Shown here: positions 12,130 through 24,082 of the stretch, one piece after another | How positions within the stretch are numbered: position 1 is the stretch's first letter | How the letters are laid out: every line of letters starts with the position of its first letter | Assembly (NCBI RefSeq): GCF_029784155.1 | Contig: NC_073692.1 | Span: forward strand, 365,347,160-365,411,159 | Reading direction: 5' to 3' | Length of the DNA: 64,000 nt | DNA from: Uranotaenia lowii | Taxonomy: Eukaryota > Arthropoda > Insecta > Diptera > Culicidae | Made by a program: the position numbers and the translations under genes | The notes under the pieces: model-generated | Database searches by the model: none | What the model saw: the letters and a program-made list of their open reading frames with translations, nothing else | Told to the model about the DNA's origin: nothing

Positions 12130-14529
12130 TGACATCATTTTTATTGCCAATTTTCAAAATTTTTAAAATTTTGGATAAACTTGAAAAGTTTTAAAAATTT
12201 GTAAAAAAATATGAAATTAAGAAAAAAACAAACTTTTTAAAATTACAATGAAAACTAACATTCAAAAATTATGATTTTTTTTTAAATATTTAAATTTTTC
12301 TAAACTTTCAAAACTCAACAAATTTCCGAAAATTGAAAAAAAAACTTGAAAAAGAATTAAAATATTGAAAATTAGAGAAATTTTAAAAAAATAATTTGTA
12401 ATCCGAAAATTCTCAAATTTTGTAAAATTTTCAAAACATTCAAAATTTTTCTCAATTCAAAAATTTTTCAAAAATGATTGAATAAAGACATTTTTTTTAT
12501 TTTGATAATTTAAAAAAATAAAAATTTAAAATATTTAAAGTTCTAAAAATTGTGAAAATTTAGAAAAAAATTGGAATTTTCAAAAATTTGAAAATTTTAA
12601 AAGTTTTCACAACTCTGTAAATTTAAAAATTTATAAAAAATTTGAACATTTTAAAGATTTTATAATTTTGAAGATTTTAAAAATTTATGATAAAAATTAA
12701 ATTTTCACAATTTTGAGAATTCGGAAATTTTGACAATGTTAAATCTTTTAAAACTTTAAATTTAAAATAAAAAAGCCAATTTTGAAAATTATCAAAGTTA
12801 AAAGAAAATTCAAAGATTTGACAATTTGAAAAATAATTGCAATAAGAGAAATTTGAAACAAAAGGAAAACTTGGGGATTCTCAAAATTAAAAAATAAAAT
12901 TTTGAAATTTAAAAATTTTATAATAATTCAAAAATTTTAAAAATTCAAAAATTTTTCGTTTATTTTAAGTTTTTTTTAATGTGCATAAAATAATTAAAAT
13001 TTAAAAAAATTTGACGATTCTTATGATTAAAAAAATATTAAACTTTAAAACATGTTGAATTTTTATTTTTTTTGAAAATTTTGAAAAAAATTTTTTTTTT
13101 GAATTCTAAAAATTTAAAGAATTTCCTAAATTAAGACAATATCTAAACTTTTAAATATATCGAAGATTTTTCAAATTTTTAAAACTACAAAAATTGAAAG
13201 GAATTTGAAAAATTGGACCCTTTGAATTTTTTTTTAATTTGTAAAAACACTTGAAAATTTGAAAAATTTTAAAAGTTTGACAAAACTTAAAAATTTTTAA
13301 ATGTTTTAAAATTTTTAAAAATTTGAAAAAAATTCAAGTTTGGAAAATTTTGAAAAATTTAAAAAATTTGAAAATACAAATTTTTAACTATAAAAGTTTT
13401 CAACATTTAGGAAATTTTGAAAAATTCGAACATTTTTAAAATTTTCAAAATTAAAAAAAAATTTGAATATTGGAAACTTACTTAAAATTTTGAAAATTTT
13501 TAAAACATTGAAAAATATAAAATTTTTGAGTATTTTGAAAATTTGTAAAATTTGAAAAAAAGAGAAAGAAAGAGAAATTATAAAAAAATGGTATTCCGAA
13601 AACTCTCAAATTTTGTAAAAAATTTCAAAACTTTCAAATTTTGACTCAATCTTAAAAATTTCAAAAATTGGTATATTTTTAAAATTTAAAATATTTGAAT
13701 AAAAAAAATAAAAATTTTCATGTTTAAATTTTTTAAAAAATTTAGAAATTTTGAAAAAATTTAAACTTTAATTTTTTAAAGTTTTGAGAATCCTGAAAAT
13801 TCTGAATTTCATAAAAATATTTGTACAATTTAAAGATTTAAAATTTTTGAACATTTAATAAATTTTTGAAAAAAAAATTTATTTTCACAAATATCAGAAG
13901 TTTAAAAATTTTCTCGATTAAAAATTTTTTTTTGCCTATTTTGAAATTTTTTTAAGTTTAAAGAAATTTGAAAGATATGAACATTTGAAAAATAATGAGA
14001 ATTGTTAAAATTAAAAAAAAAATAAAAAAAAAATCTGAACATTTAAAAAGTTTAAAAAAATTTGAAAATTTTGAAAATTGTGGATAGTTACGAAAGTTTT
14101 AAAAATTTGAAAACTTCCGTACATTTTGATATATTTTCATATGCTTAAAATTCTAGCAATTTTGAAAATTTTGACTATTTCGATAGTTAAAAAAATCTTT
14201 TATTTCAAACATTTTAAATATTCCAATAATTTTGGAAAAGATAAAAACTTAAACAATTTTGGAAATTTTGAGAGTTTTGAAATTTTGATAAGAATTACTT
14301 AAAATGTTTTAAATATTTCGAAAATTTTGCAAATTTTGAAAATGAAGTATAAAGCATTTTGAATTATTTGACAATTTTAAAATTTTAAAAATTTAGGAGC
14401 ATTTATAATTTGGAAAATAATGAAGATTATGACAATTTTTAAAACTTTGAGGATTTTTAAAATTTAAAAAGTTTTGAATATTTTAAAAAGTTTCGATAGT
14501 TTTGAAAATTTTTCAAGTTTATAAAATAT
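12130..14529. repeat. Degenerate A/T/G simple-sequence domain
   Basis: About 2.4 kb made almost only of AAAATTT, TTTTGAAAA, GAAAATTT and TTCAAAATT words, with very few C bases on the plus strand and no open frame. The dominant 9-mer TTTTGAAAA (complement TTTTCAAAA) is one base from the TTGTCAAAA unit of the satellite that follows directly. It looks like a decayed ancestor or flank of that satellite. Confidence 0.75.
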
Positions 14530-14530
14530 T

Positions 14531-16332
14531 CAAAATTGTCAAAATTGTCAAAATTGTCAAAATTGTCAAAATTGTCAAAATTGTCAAAATTGTCAAAATT
14601 GTCAAAATTGTCAAAATTGTCAAAATTGTCAAAATTGTCAAAATTGTCAAAATTGTCAAAATTGTCAAAATTGTCAAAATTGTCAAAATTGTCAAAATTG
14701 TCAAAATTGTCAAAATTGTCAAAATTGTCAAAATTGTCAAAATTGTCAAAATTGTCAAAATTGTCAAAATTGTCAAAATTGTCAAAATTGTCAAAATTGT
14801 CAAAATTGTCAAAATTGTCAAAATTGTCAAAATTGTCAAAATTGTCAAAATTGTCAAAATTGTCAAAATTGTCAAAATTGTCAAAATTGTCAAAATTGTC
14901 AAAATTGTCAAAATTGTCAAAATTGTCAAAATTGTCAAAATTGTCAAAATTGTCAAAATTGTCAAAATTGTCAAAATTGTCAAAATTGTCAAAATTGTCA
15001 AAATTGTCAAAATTGTCAAAATTGTCAAAATTGTCAAAATTGTCAAAATTTTCAAAATTGTCAAAATTTTCAAAATTGTCAAAATTGTCAAAATTGTCAA
15101 AATTGTCAAAATTGTCAAAATTGTCAAAATTGTCAAAATTGTCAAAATTGTCAAAATTGTCAAAATTGTCAAAATTGTCAAAATTGTCAAAATTGTCAAA
15201 ATTGTCAAAATTGTCAAAATTGTCAAAATTGTCAAAATTGTCAAAATTGTCAAAATTGTCAAAATTGTCAAAATTGTCAAAATTGTCAAAATTGTCAAAA
15301 TTGTCAAAATTGTCAAAATTGTCAAAATTGTCAAAATTGTCAAAATTGTCAAAATTGTCAAAATTGTCAAAATTGTCAAAATTGTCAAAATTGTCAAAAT
15401 TGTCAAAATTGTCAAAACTGTCAAAATTGTCAAAATTGTCAAAATTGTCAAAATTGTCAAAATTGTCAAAATTGTCAAAATTGTCAAAATTGTCAAAATT
15501 GTCAAAATTGTCAAAATTGTCAAAATTGTCAAAATTGTCAAAATTGTCAAAATTGTCAAAATTGTCAAAATTGTCAAAATTGTCAAAATTGTCAAAATTG
15601 TCAAAATTGTCAAAATTGTCAAAATTGTCAAAATTGTCAAAATTGTCAAAATTGTCAAAATTGTCAAAATTGTCAAAATTGTCAAAATTGTCAAAATTGT
15701 CAAAATTGTCAAAATTGTCAAAATTGTCAAAATTGTCAAAATTGTCAAAATTGTCAAAATTGTCAAAATTGTCAAAATTGTCAAAATTGTCAAAATTGTC
15801 AAAATTGTCAAAATTGTCAAAATTGTCAAAATTGTCAAAATTGTCAAAATTGTCAAAATTGTCAAAATTGTCAAAATTGTCAAAATTGTCAAAATTGTCA
15901 AAATTGTCAAAATTGTCAATATTGTCAATATTGTCAAAATTGTCAATATTGTTAAATTGTCAAAAATGTCAAAATTGTCAAAATTGTCAAAATTGTCAAA
16001 ATTGTCAAAATTGTCAAAATTGTCAAAATTGTCAAAATTGTCAAAATTGTCAAAATTGTCAAAATTGTCAAAATTGTCAAAATTGTCAAAATTGTCAAAA
16101 TTGTCAAAATTGTCAAAATTGTCAAAATTGTCAAAATTGTCAAAATTGTCGAAATTGTCAAAATTGTCAAAATTGTCAATATTGTCAATATTGTCAAAAT
16201 TGTCAATATTGTCAAAATTGTCAAAAATGTCAAAATTGTCAAAATTGTCAAAATTGTCAAAATTGTCAAAATTGTCAAAATTGTCAAAATTGTCAAAATT
16301 GTCAAAATTGTCAACATTTTCAAAATTGTCAA
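14531..16332 (+). repeat. 9-bp satellite array, unit TTGTCAAAA, about 200 copies
   Basis: A continuous run of the 9-mer with few variants: TTTTCAAAA-type units near 15050-15070, a C change near 15419, a TCGAAATTG unit near 16150, and two clusters of TCAATATTG units at 15916-15951 and 16176-16211. One 8-bp unit (15952-15959) marks a single-base deletion. The 9-base period keeps several frames open on both strands (tripeptide repeats such as KIV, SKL and TIL); these are artefacts of the period, not genes. There is no flanking start context and no non-repetitive domain. Confidence 0.97.
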
Positions 16333-17690
16333 TTTGAGTTTGTGTGATTTGTATTTTTTTTATCTAGTTAAATGAAATTTTTGCTTGGCTACTAGCTGTT
16401 CCATTTTGGCTCAGCTTTCGATTTAATCCAACAAATTTTTCCTCAAACGGTTGTCGGCATTCGTATTACATCATGCGTTAGCGTTATAAATCCCGCTTGA
16501 ATATCGTCATATCTCAACGAAAGGAGCTTTTGTGATTTCTGAAAATTTACGATTCCGAAAACCCCGCGAACAATTCAAGTCAAGCCAAGTATCCATGTTA
16601 AGTATATCACACAACAAGCTTGCTTGCTCGTGTAAATTCCCCATGAGGTCCCCAGAGGGGGGAACCAGAAGAATGAAAAAAATCCCTATTCAAAATCCCC
16701 ACACGCATGAATGTCAGAATTCAAAATTCCAAGATTAACAACCTCCACCGAAAAGGGGTTTTGTAAAAAGGATTTTTTCCTCCTTTTGCTTTATTTTGCT
16801 TTGCTTGAAAGAAGGTGAGAATCTTGAACATTTGTTACCTGACGCTGCGGGTGCTTAAAAAAAGGCTCTCTAAAGGCAGAACATCCCCCCTTTCTTCGCA
16901 AATTTGCCCCTCCTGGGTCGCTACGTTGTTGTTATGGGAAAACTCAGTCATGAATGGGGCTGCCGCTTTTGGTAGCTGCCTTTTGCTGAAACTTCTAAAC
17001 ACCGAAGAACAACGACAACGACGCCCAACCACATTGACTAAGAGCGACGGTAACGTCGGCGTCTTCTGTCTGTTGCTAGAACGGGGTGCGGGGGCGTTTT
17101 GAAGGATGTTTGGAGAACACTCAACTCCCCGGTGCTGGAAAAACGACGACGAAGACGATTTGAGGCTTGAAGTAAGTTAAAGTTTTTCCTCGGAAAAACT
17201 AGGTAGAGTAAGGGAAAGGGGTTTTCAGGAGGACCCCAGAGAGTCATTTCGCTTTGTGTAGGGCGATGGTTGGTGTATTGTTATATTTCCACCTTCAAGT
17301 TTGATTCAGGAAAACGGGGGGCCCATGGAGCGTGACGGATGGTACTTTAGACATATTCTATTAATTTTAGAATGCGTGCTTTTGGGTCCCCCGTTTGCTG
17401 GCTTGCTTTCTCTGAAATGGAATAAAGGGCCCGGACATAAATGGTTTATTTGTAAGGCCGGAAGCAAAACGGCGAAAGAACTCAAATGTCAATGTAATTG
17501 TTACTGTTGAGTCTTAGACTAAAATCTACAAACTGGGCCGTTACACTAATGGAAAGCAAACGTTGAACTTTTTGCAACGGTCCTTGAAGCTATTTGTGTA
17601 AAACAAACATCATGAAAGGATGATAAAGTTTTTCTATTAAAATGAAAGATGTTACATTTGATGAATTGAATGGCAAAAAATGCTAAGAGG
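16333..17690. other. Low-copy, GC-richer non-coding region
   Basis: 16540-17520 has higher G+C than its surroundings and short overlapping open frames on both strands (such as 16815-17102 plus and 17038-17247 minus). None shows a domain, a repeat of codon use or convincing splice sites. It could hold regulatory or intronic sequence of a nearby gene; nothing firm can be named. Confidence 0.4.
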
Positions 17691-17694
17691 TTGT

Positions 17695-18045
17695 ACACCA
17701 TTTCCCCGAAATTCAATCACCAGAAAACCACTTTCCCAGAATTTTTTTCCTCAGAATGGGCCATTCTCCAGAAATGAACCATTTCCCATAAAATTAAAAA
17801 TATTATTCCAAACTGAAATTAAAAAAAAGAGAAGTCAAACGTAAAGATGATAAAAGTAGAGAGAAAAACAAAAGTGCAGGAGAAAAGTCAGGTTTTTTGC
17901 ATTCTAGGAAATAGTCCATTAAGGGGAAAAAATTCCAGTCAATGGTGCATTTTGGGGGGGAAAAAATCTAAAGAATGGTTCATTCTGGGGTTTGATTTCG
18001 GATATTTTTCATTCTGTGGAAAATTTAATCTTTGTTAATGTTATC
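17695..18045. repeat. Short dispersed repeat with TTCTGGGG/CCCCAGAA words
   Basis: Words such as CCATTTCCCC, TTTCCCAGAA and CAGAATGGGCCATTCTCC (17698-17790) are mirrored by CATTCTAGGAAATAG, GGTGCATTTTGGGG and AATGGTTCATTCTGGGG (17898-18020). The two halves are imperfect inverted copies around an A-rich centre. It resembles a decayed MITE; there is no coding potential. Confidence 0.45.
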
Positions 18046-18865
18046 GGGCATTTGGCATACAATCATGCGAAGGTGCTTATTCGAATATTTTTCTAATTAC
18101 TTTAATTACTTTAAAATCCTTACCGTCAAACTTTTATGGCAAATGTGGACCAAATGCTATCTCACCATGATAATGAAGATGCTTTTACTTCGGTTTACTC
18201 AACGCGGTTAACAGCAAAAATATTAAGTTAAATATAAAATATTTAGAGCAAGATAAAGTCAAATTTTGCTGTGATTAGGCCATCTTTTTTCTCTCGTTAA
18301 AATTTTGACAGTATGATAATATCAAATTTTGACATCACAGATAATTCAGCGATGCCTTTAATTGCCATCATCGTGATATATAAGCTCAAAAGAATCGAGT
18401 TTCAGTTAGGGTCTCAGTATTAACAAAAAAGGCATCACTTTGCTAACAGAGTATGAAAACTTGTTCTCTCATTTTTACTGTGTACTGGCCCTCAAGGCGT
18501 GATAACAAAATTCGCCACAAAAGTCTGCTCGAGAATGGCTCAAATGTTAAAAGTTTTATGAAGAAATTAAACTTTGAAAAACCAAACAAGACACGATAAG
18601 TAAAAGTTAATTCACTTTGAAAATAAATAATTTACATTCAATAATGTTAAATTTTCAAAATTTCATCCGTTTTAACTTGATCAAGATGATTTAATTAACA
18701 TTTGAAATTATGTTTGATTTTTTAGAAAGTAGTTTTTATTCAAGTCTTAAATATTGTATATTATTTTTAATTTTTGGAAACATACTATAAGGTTAAATGT
18801 TTATTCTAATAAACGCTTCTTAAAATATTTTTTAAGGATAACTTAAAGAAGAATTCAAGATTCAA
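18046..18865. other. AT-rich non-coding segment
   Basis: No gene or clear repeat is seen. 18295-18345 has two AAATTTTGACA words close together; their meaning is unknown. Confidence 0.35.
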
Positions 18866-18867
18866 AA

Positions 18868-19015
18868 TGCTGATGTCCGCGAGTTCGAGCCCAAGAATAA
18901 ACATCGGACACAGTAGTACCGGATAAGTTTTTCAATAACGATCCGCCAACTGTAACGTTGATAAAGTCGCGAATGCCATAAAGATGGTAAAACGACTATA
19001 AGGCCGGAACAAATT
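18868..19015 (+). mobile_element. tRNA-derived SINE, family S1, 5'-truncated copy
   Basis: It contains a Pol III box-B-like GAGTTCGAGCC (18881-18891) within GATGTCCGCGAGTTCGAGCC, followed by a body (ACCGGATAAG, GATAAAGTCGCGAATGCC, GGTAAAACGACTATAAGG). The box A part is missing. A head of what appears to be the same family, with box A, is at 22125-22230. No protein is encoded. Confidence 0.6.
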
Positions 19016-19402
19016 TCAAATCCTTCTTTTGTCACTCGGAGTTGGAACATCGCGAGGGGGGGGGGACAATAAAAAATAATGCGAAAAACAAATAAATTGG
19101 AATAAATTGCACGGAAGCTTGTATGCAACAAAATTTCATATTATATTGTTGCACAAAACCTATAAATCAAGTAATTTTTTATCGAATAATTCAATGAAAT
19201 CGAGAAAACAAAAGGTGAAATAACTCCCACCTTCTTAAATTTTATTTTTAGTCTTGTAGACTTTCAGATATTGAAATTTTTTATTGGAATCAACATAAAT
19301 TACTTCAAACTTTATTTATTTCCCCCTTCGGGTTTTTGGAAGTTTCGAAGGGGGGGGGGGGGTGACAAAAGAAGAAATTGATATTTGTTCCAGCCTAATC
19401 TA
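19001..19402. repeat. Inverted repeat with poly-G arms and adjoining poly-A
   Basis: GGCCGGAACAAATTTCAAAT..CTTCTTTTGTCAC (19001-19034) is mirrored at 19361-19402 (GTGACAAAAGAAG..ATTTGTTCCAGCC). G-runs of ten or more bases lie at 19055-19065 and 19351-19362, and a run of about 19 A follows near 19407-19425. This may be a small foldback element joined to the SINE body on its left. Confidence 0.55.
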
Positions 19403-20362
19403 AACAAAAAAAAAAAAAAAAAAAAGATTCAAAACGTTAACATTATCATATGCAGAATACTCCCTGTTTTTTTCGATAACTTGCCAACCCGGTGTACTAC
19501 CCGGTTGTACTAAACATTAAACACTGATTTCAGAATATTTGCTTTAGTAGAGAATAAAAAAATTAAAAAAGTTCATCAGAATCAATAAGAACAAAACTTG
19601 GGTTAAATTAGTTGGAAAAGTTTCATTTCGATTTTCAAATCCCAGACTTAATTGGAATAGGAATTTCACGAAGGAACTCTGTGTTTCCGATTTGTCAAAC
19701 TAAAACAGCTGTAGTTAATTTGCGAAATGTTGGTAAAAGGTTGTACAGAGAACAAACTAACGAACATTTAAACAAATGATCAAAAAGCTAACACAACACT
19801 AATAAGCCATATCTATACTTTAATTCCCAAAAAAGCTAAAAAAACAACATTTTTAAAGATTTTCAATGCTTTTTTCACTTTCTTATATATATTTTTATAA
19901 AATTTCAATAATTTCCGGCACCTACCCGGATTCTTCCCAGATAAAATTCTGGAATATTGATAATAAAATCATTTAGTAAGTCATTTTATTCACTCTACCT
20001 ATTCTATACTGCAAGTTTTCTTCAAAAAACTGATATCTAATTGTTTTTTTTTTATTCGAAGAATTTTAGAATAAAATTTATATTGATTCGCTGGAAACTT
20101 CTTAATCATAATTTTCATCCAATAAATAAGAAATTGTGCTGTTTTGTTTATTGGAGCGTAGCATTCAAGATTCCCTGGATTTATTCGGACAATCTTTGAT
20201 TTTAAAAGAAAAGTGGACAAATAAAGCAAACTACGGTTTATTCTCAATCAGAAAATTCAAATTGGTGCAATTTTTAAGTTTTATCTATTTTTTTTATTTA
20301 AGAGTTTTAAAAACATTTCAAATACTGCTGTCAATTAGTGATGAAAAAAAAAATTAAAATTC
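19403..20362. other. AT-rich non-coding segment
   Basis: It holds the poly-A run and short A/T-rich text. A fragment near 19915-19950 (CCGGCACCTACCCGGATTC) resembles the hAT-like family C interior. No gene is seen. Confidence 0.35.
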
Positions 20363-20635
20363 CAGTAGCAAGTTTGAGTATCGAGTTGGAGTAGTGAATT
20401 TGAGTTGCAAATTTGAGTAGCGAATTTGAGAAGCAATTTTGAGTAACAAATTTGTTTAGCGAATTTGAGTTGCGAGTTTGAGTAGTGATTTTGAGTAGCA
20501 AGTTTGCATAGCGAATTTGAGTAGAAAATTTTAGTAGCGATTTTGAGTAGCGAATTTAAGTAGCGATTTTCAGTTGCGAATTTGAGTAGTGAGTTTTAGT
20601 CACGAGTTTGAATACTGAGTTTGAGTAGCGAGATT
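20363..20635 (+). repeat. 13-bp minisatellite, unit GAGTAGCGAATTT, 21 copies
   Basis: Twenty-one successive 13-base units with no length change can be read from CAGTAGCAAGTTT to GAGTAGCGAGATT. Most units carry one to four substitutions (GAGTTGCGAGTTT, GAGTAGTGATTTT, TAGTAGCGATTTT). A fixed period with many substitutions suggests an old array without recent expansion. Confidence 0.93.
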
Positions 20636-20804
20636 TCCAATAGATTTTTTTTTTCGAATAATCTCTTGATTTTGCATAGATTTGTCCAGATTTTGTGTTA
20701 ATAAATTCAGATTCAAATGACCCAAATTTGCTAAATTTTCAAATTTTTTTTTGCTTATTTGTTTAGCCAACACCAATGGGGGATAAAAATTCAGCGATGC
20801 TTGG

Positions 20805-21287
20805 TTGAAGGTTTGGATGCCAGATTGCCCGGTTTTATCCGGGTCTGCCATGATATTCAATAAATATAAAATTTAGGAAAGCATAGTTCGGCCTGGTTGC
20901 CAGGATTTCATTGAAAAAGCCCGGAATTTTCCCGGGTTTATTCTACTTCTAATTCTCAAATGAAACTAAAAAAAATATGTTGTGTTGTAAAAAATTTTAA
21001 TCATGCGTCCATAACGAAGTTTATTGAGTAAATTTCTGAAATATAATCAGGAAATGTATTTTAAAAGCCTTAAAATAAAATTTTAAATCAACTAATAAAT
21101 TATGATGAAAAAAATATTTTTCTGGTTTTTTGCTTGATTTTTTTTAATTATTCCGGGGTTTCGACCAAATTTGCCCGAATACTACACTGAGCTTTTGTTC
21201 AAATTTGAAATCATATGCCTGGATTTTTACAGGTTTTTGGATAAAATAGCTAAAATTATGTACTGAAAAAATTCTTGCAACCTTTGT
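20805..21287 (-). mobile_element. hAT-like MITE, family C, degenerate copy
   Basis: It starts with GATGCCAGATTGCCCGGTTT and TATCCGGGTCTGCCA (about 20817-20851) and ends with a decayed TCTTGCAACCTTT (about 21275-21287), both recognisable as family C ends. The interior has CCCGGAATTTTCCCGGGTTT and TTCCGGGGTTTCGACC. No target duplication is visible. Confidence 0.6.
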
Positions 21288-21409
21288 TTAGGGGACCCCT
21301 TAAGTTATATTAGAGTGAACATATTCGAGATATTATTCCACGGGGGCCCACTTAAATTCAGAAATTCCAGTTTAAATTTTCTTCTCTAGATTTCTAGCAG
21401 CAGTATGAT

Positions 21410-22115
21410 TTAAGGGGGGAGCAGGGTCTAACACTTTCAAAAAATCGATTTTTTTTTTTCTTATTGTAAATCATTCCAAGAATGTTGTGTCAAATTTACA
21501 AGTCAATCGAAACAAAACTGTAGAAATTATAGGCCTTTATCTCCTCTTATAGGCCTTTATTCTCTTATCTGAGCAGAAACTTCAAACGCGTTTTTCTCGA
21601 AAGCACATTTTTAAAGTCCGTGGACATCGTCATTTGAAAACTACTTCACCGATTCTTTTCAAATTTGGAACATATTTTCTACATATAAAATACCAAACTC
21701 CAACGATTTTCTTTTTTTTTTACTTTGGGGAGATTTTACAGATAAAAAATGGCGGATTTTTTCGTGAAAAATCGTAGTTTTTACTTCAAACAGCCACAAA
21801 AATTTCATAAGAAAAATTTTAAGTTAAATGAAATTGTTGGGGTCCAGAAAAATATCTATGAAAAATATTTTGCTCTGATTTTTTGACTTCAGATGATTGT
21901 GTGCTGAGATGCAGTGTCTACCGCAAATCCTGTTTTTTAAAAGGCATCCTCGAAAGTGCTCCGTCACCGGCTAATTTTTCAATATTTTTCTACGAAAAAA
22001 TTACTAAATGTTCTTTTAACAATGCTTTGTATAATGTTAAAAATTTGAATACATGTGATTGAACGATAGCTCTAAAAAAAATTCGTGAAAATGGTGTGGT
22101 GTGGTGTCCCCTTAA
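21410..22115 (+). mobile_element. TTAA-flanked TIR element, family B, copy 2
   Basis: The left end is TTAAGGGGGGAGCAGGGTCT and the right end is CCCCTTAA (22108-22115). It matches 2906-3845 without the 313-bp insertion found there. A short internal duplication (TATAGGCCTTTAT twice near 21528-21562) is private to this copy. It is non-coding. Confidence 0.7.
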
Positions 22116-22124
22116 GAAATGTGG

Positions 22125-22230
22125 AGGTCTTGGGAGATAGCTCAGTTGACAAGTCAGTCGCTTCCTGAAACGATGTCCGTAAGTCCATAAATTTTATTCC
22201 TGAACAAATAAGGTGCTTAGGAAGTTTCTC
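22125..22230 (+). mobile_element. tRNA-derived SINE, family S1, head fragment
   Basis: Box A is clear: TAGCTCAGTTGA at 22138-22149, in GGGAGATAGCTCAGTTGACA. The box B region is decayed (GATGTCCGTAAGTCC, 22172-22186) compared with GATGTCCGCGAGTTCGAGCC at 18872-18891. It lies next to the end of family B copy 2. Not a functional tRNA: no 3' acceptor or intact T arm. Confidence 0.6.
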
Positions 22231-23534
22231 TAAAACTGGAACGCTTCTCTGTTAAGGGCATTTCTTCCCCTTACGATTTTGATAACGATTTTCTATAAGA
22301 GTCAAAAGAGCTTTTTGAATTAGTATTGTTAAACAGTGGAATATTTTTAAGGTTATTCGGTTGATAAAAATTAACTCTTGGCTGGTTTGAAGTTCACATC
22401 AAAACTATTTGCCGATTTTTGCCGAATTCATCAAATAGTTGCTTTCCCCTTCTTTGGAAGTTTAACACAGAAATTAGAAAATATCTGATGATTCGTAAAT
22501 GAAATATTTTCATATGTTTCATAACTCGTAAACCCTTCGAGATTTTTCTCCGTTGTATTAGCAAGGTAGTAGATAAAGATAATCACTTTTATAACGTACA
22601 GTATATTCAGTGGAAAAAACCTCATCCGGGGTCCCAAAATTTACAAATAAAAAAGCCAAAACTGTACATGATTTCGATAATTACTTTGAAATTTCATTAC
22701 GTGTGTAGAGATGAGATGAAGGATCAGCAGAAATTAAATATAATTTGTGGTATGGAGAAAAAAGATGTAGAATTTTGAATAAAAATTAAGGATATTTATA
22801 ATTAAAGGAATAAAAATTGAGGAGAGATAAAGTACATATAAATTTGTATGTATAAAAAATTGGGATCTTTTTATAGATACACAAGTTAATTGATGATAGG
22901 GATACGAAAATTTAAATACACCTGAAGTAAGAGCTTCACAAAAATATCTTTTTCCAAACTTCTAGAGAAAGGTCTAATTTTTTAAAAATGTTTTAGGACT
23001 CTGGATGAAAGTTTGAAATGTCTGTTTGTATTAAAACGGTTGTTCCGAAACCTGATTTACATATTTAAGGGAAAAACTTGTTTATTTTCAAGGTTAAAAT
23101 ATAAGGTTTCATAGTAAACCAGCATGTGCAGTTTTTTTTGAACTGCAGCTCCCCTTGTATACACTTTCGAATAACTATAAATATTTTGTTTTTAATTTCA
23201 CTAAATATCCACAAATTATTATTAAAATTTATCAAATAAAAAGAGGGACGGAATGCTCTCGACCACGTGTTTGACGCTTGAATTTCGAATACTGTTAAGT
23301 TTTGAGAAAACCTGAATATGAAAACGAAATGTTGGTCTTGTTATTTGCTGATTCCCAAATTATGATAAGAATGCATAGTTATAACAAATTTCGTCTCTTT
23401 TCAAGTTTAAAAGTTGCACCAATATTCGATTCGACCAAATCATCAGCAGCCATGTTTGCCGCGTTATTTGACACGAAAATGAATTTTATTGCCTACTTGA
23501 AGGCGTTTTACCCATAAGGATATCATGAAGTGTA
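22231..23534. other. AT-rich non-coding segment
   Basis: No gene, RNA or clear repeat is seen in this stretch. Confidence 0.35.
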
Positions 23535-24082
23535 CCAAGTAACACAGATTATGCAAACTAGCATTAGGAAGTTTTATTATGGTTTAATTATGGCATTTTT
23601 TGTGCAGCTCGTTTTATGGCGGTTTTATTATGGTCATGCAGAATGCTTATAATTTTTTTTCGACCATATGTTTTCAGATGGTTTTGAAAACGCTAATAAA
23701 ACTTTTATTAAACATGCTGGTTTAGTTATTTTGAAAGAGTTATGAATGCTCTTTTTAAACTATAATAAAACACAAACCTAGAAGTTTGCTCCAAGCTTTC
23801 TTTTGCATGTTCTATAAGAGCACTCAGTGCATGATCATTAAACCGCCATAAAACTTAGTGACAGTTCTCGATCAAGATGTCAAAACAGGACACGCTCAGA
23901 TTAGATAGCACATATTTGAATTGGAACTCCCATTTTTACACATTTTTGGTAAGTTATGCGTGTTGGTTTTGAGTTAAAATTAAAAAAATACATCTTTGAA
24001 AACTTGATATCACCGAAAGTGATATGAATATCTTTACAATACGACTATTGAGTGAAAGGGCCCAAATAGTAGGAAAAAAAAT

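Noticed and set aside
14531..16332. CRISPR-like array
   Set aside because: Repeats are contiguous 9-mers without spacers, and the context is eukaryotic.
14531..16332. TTGACA in the complement of array 1, like a bacterial -35 box
   Set aside because: It is part of the satellite unit in an evident animal genome; no bacterial promoter logic applies.
14502..16347. Open frames of several hundred codons on both strands (KIV, SKL and TIL tripeptide repeats)
   Set aside because: They are products of the 9-base satellite period; they have no independent start region, domain or codon bias and overlap on both strands.
22138..22149. A functional tRNA gene suggested by the box A match TAGCTCAGTTGA
   Set aside because: There is no intact box B, T arm or acceptor stem; the sequence fits a SINE head.
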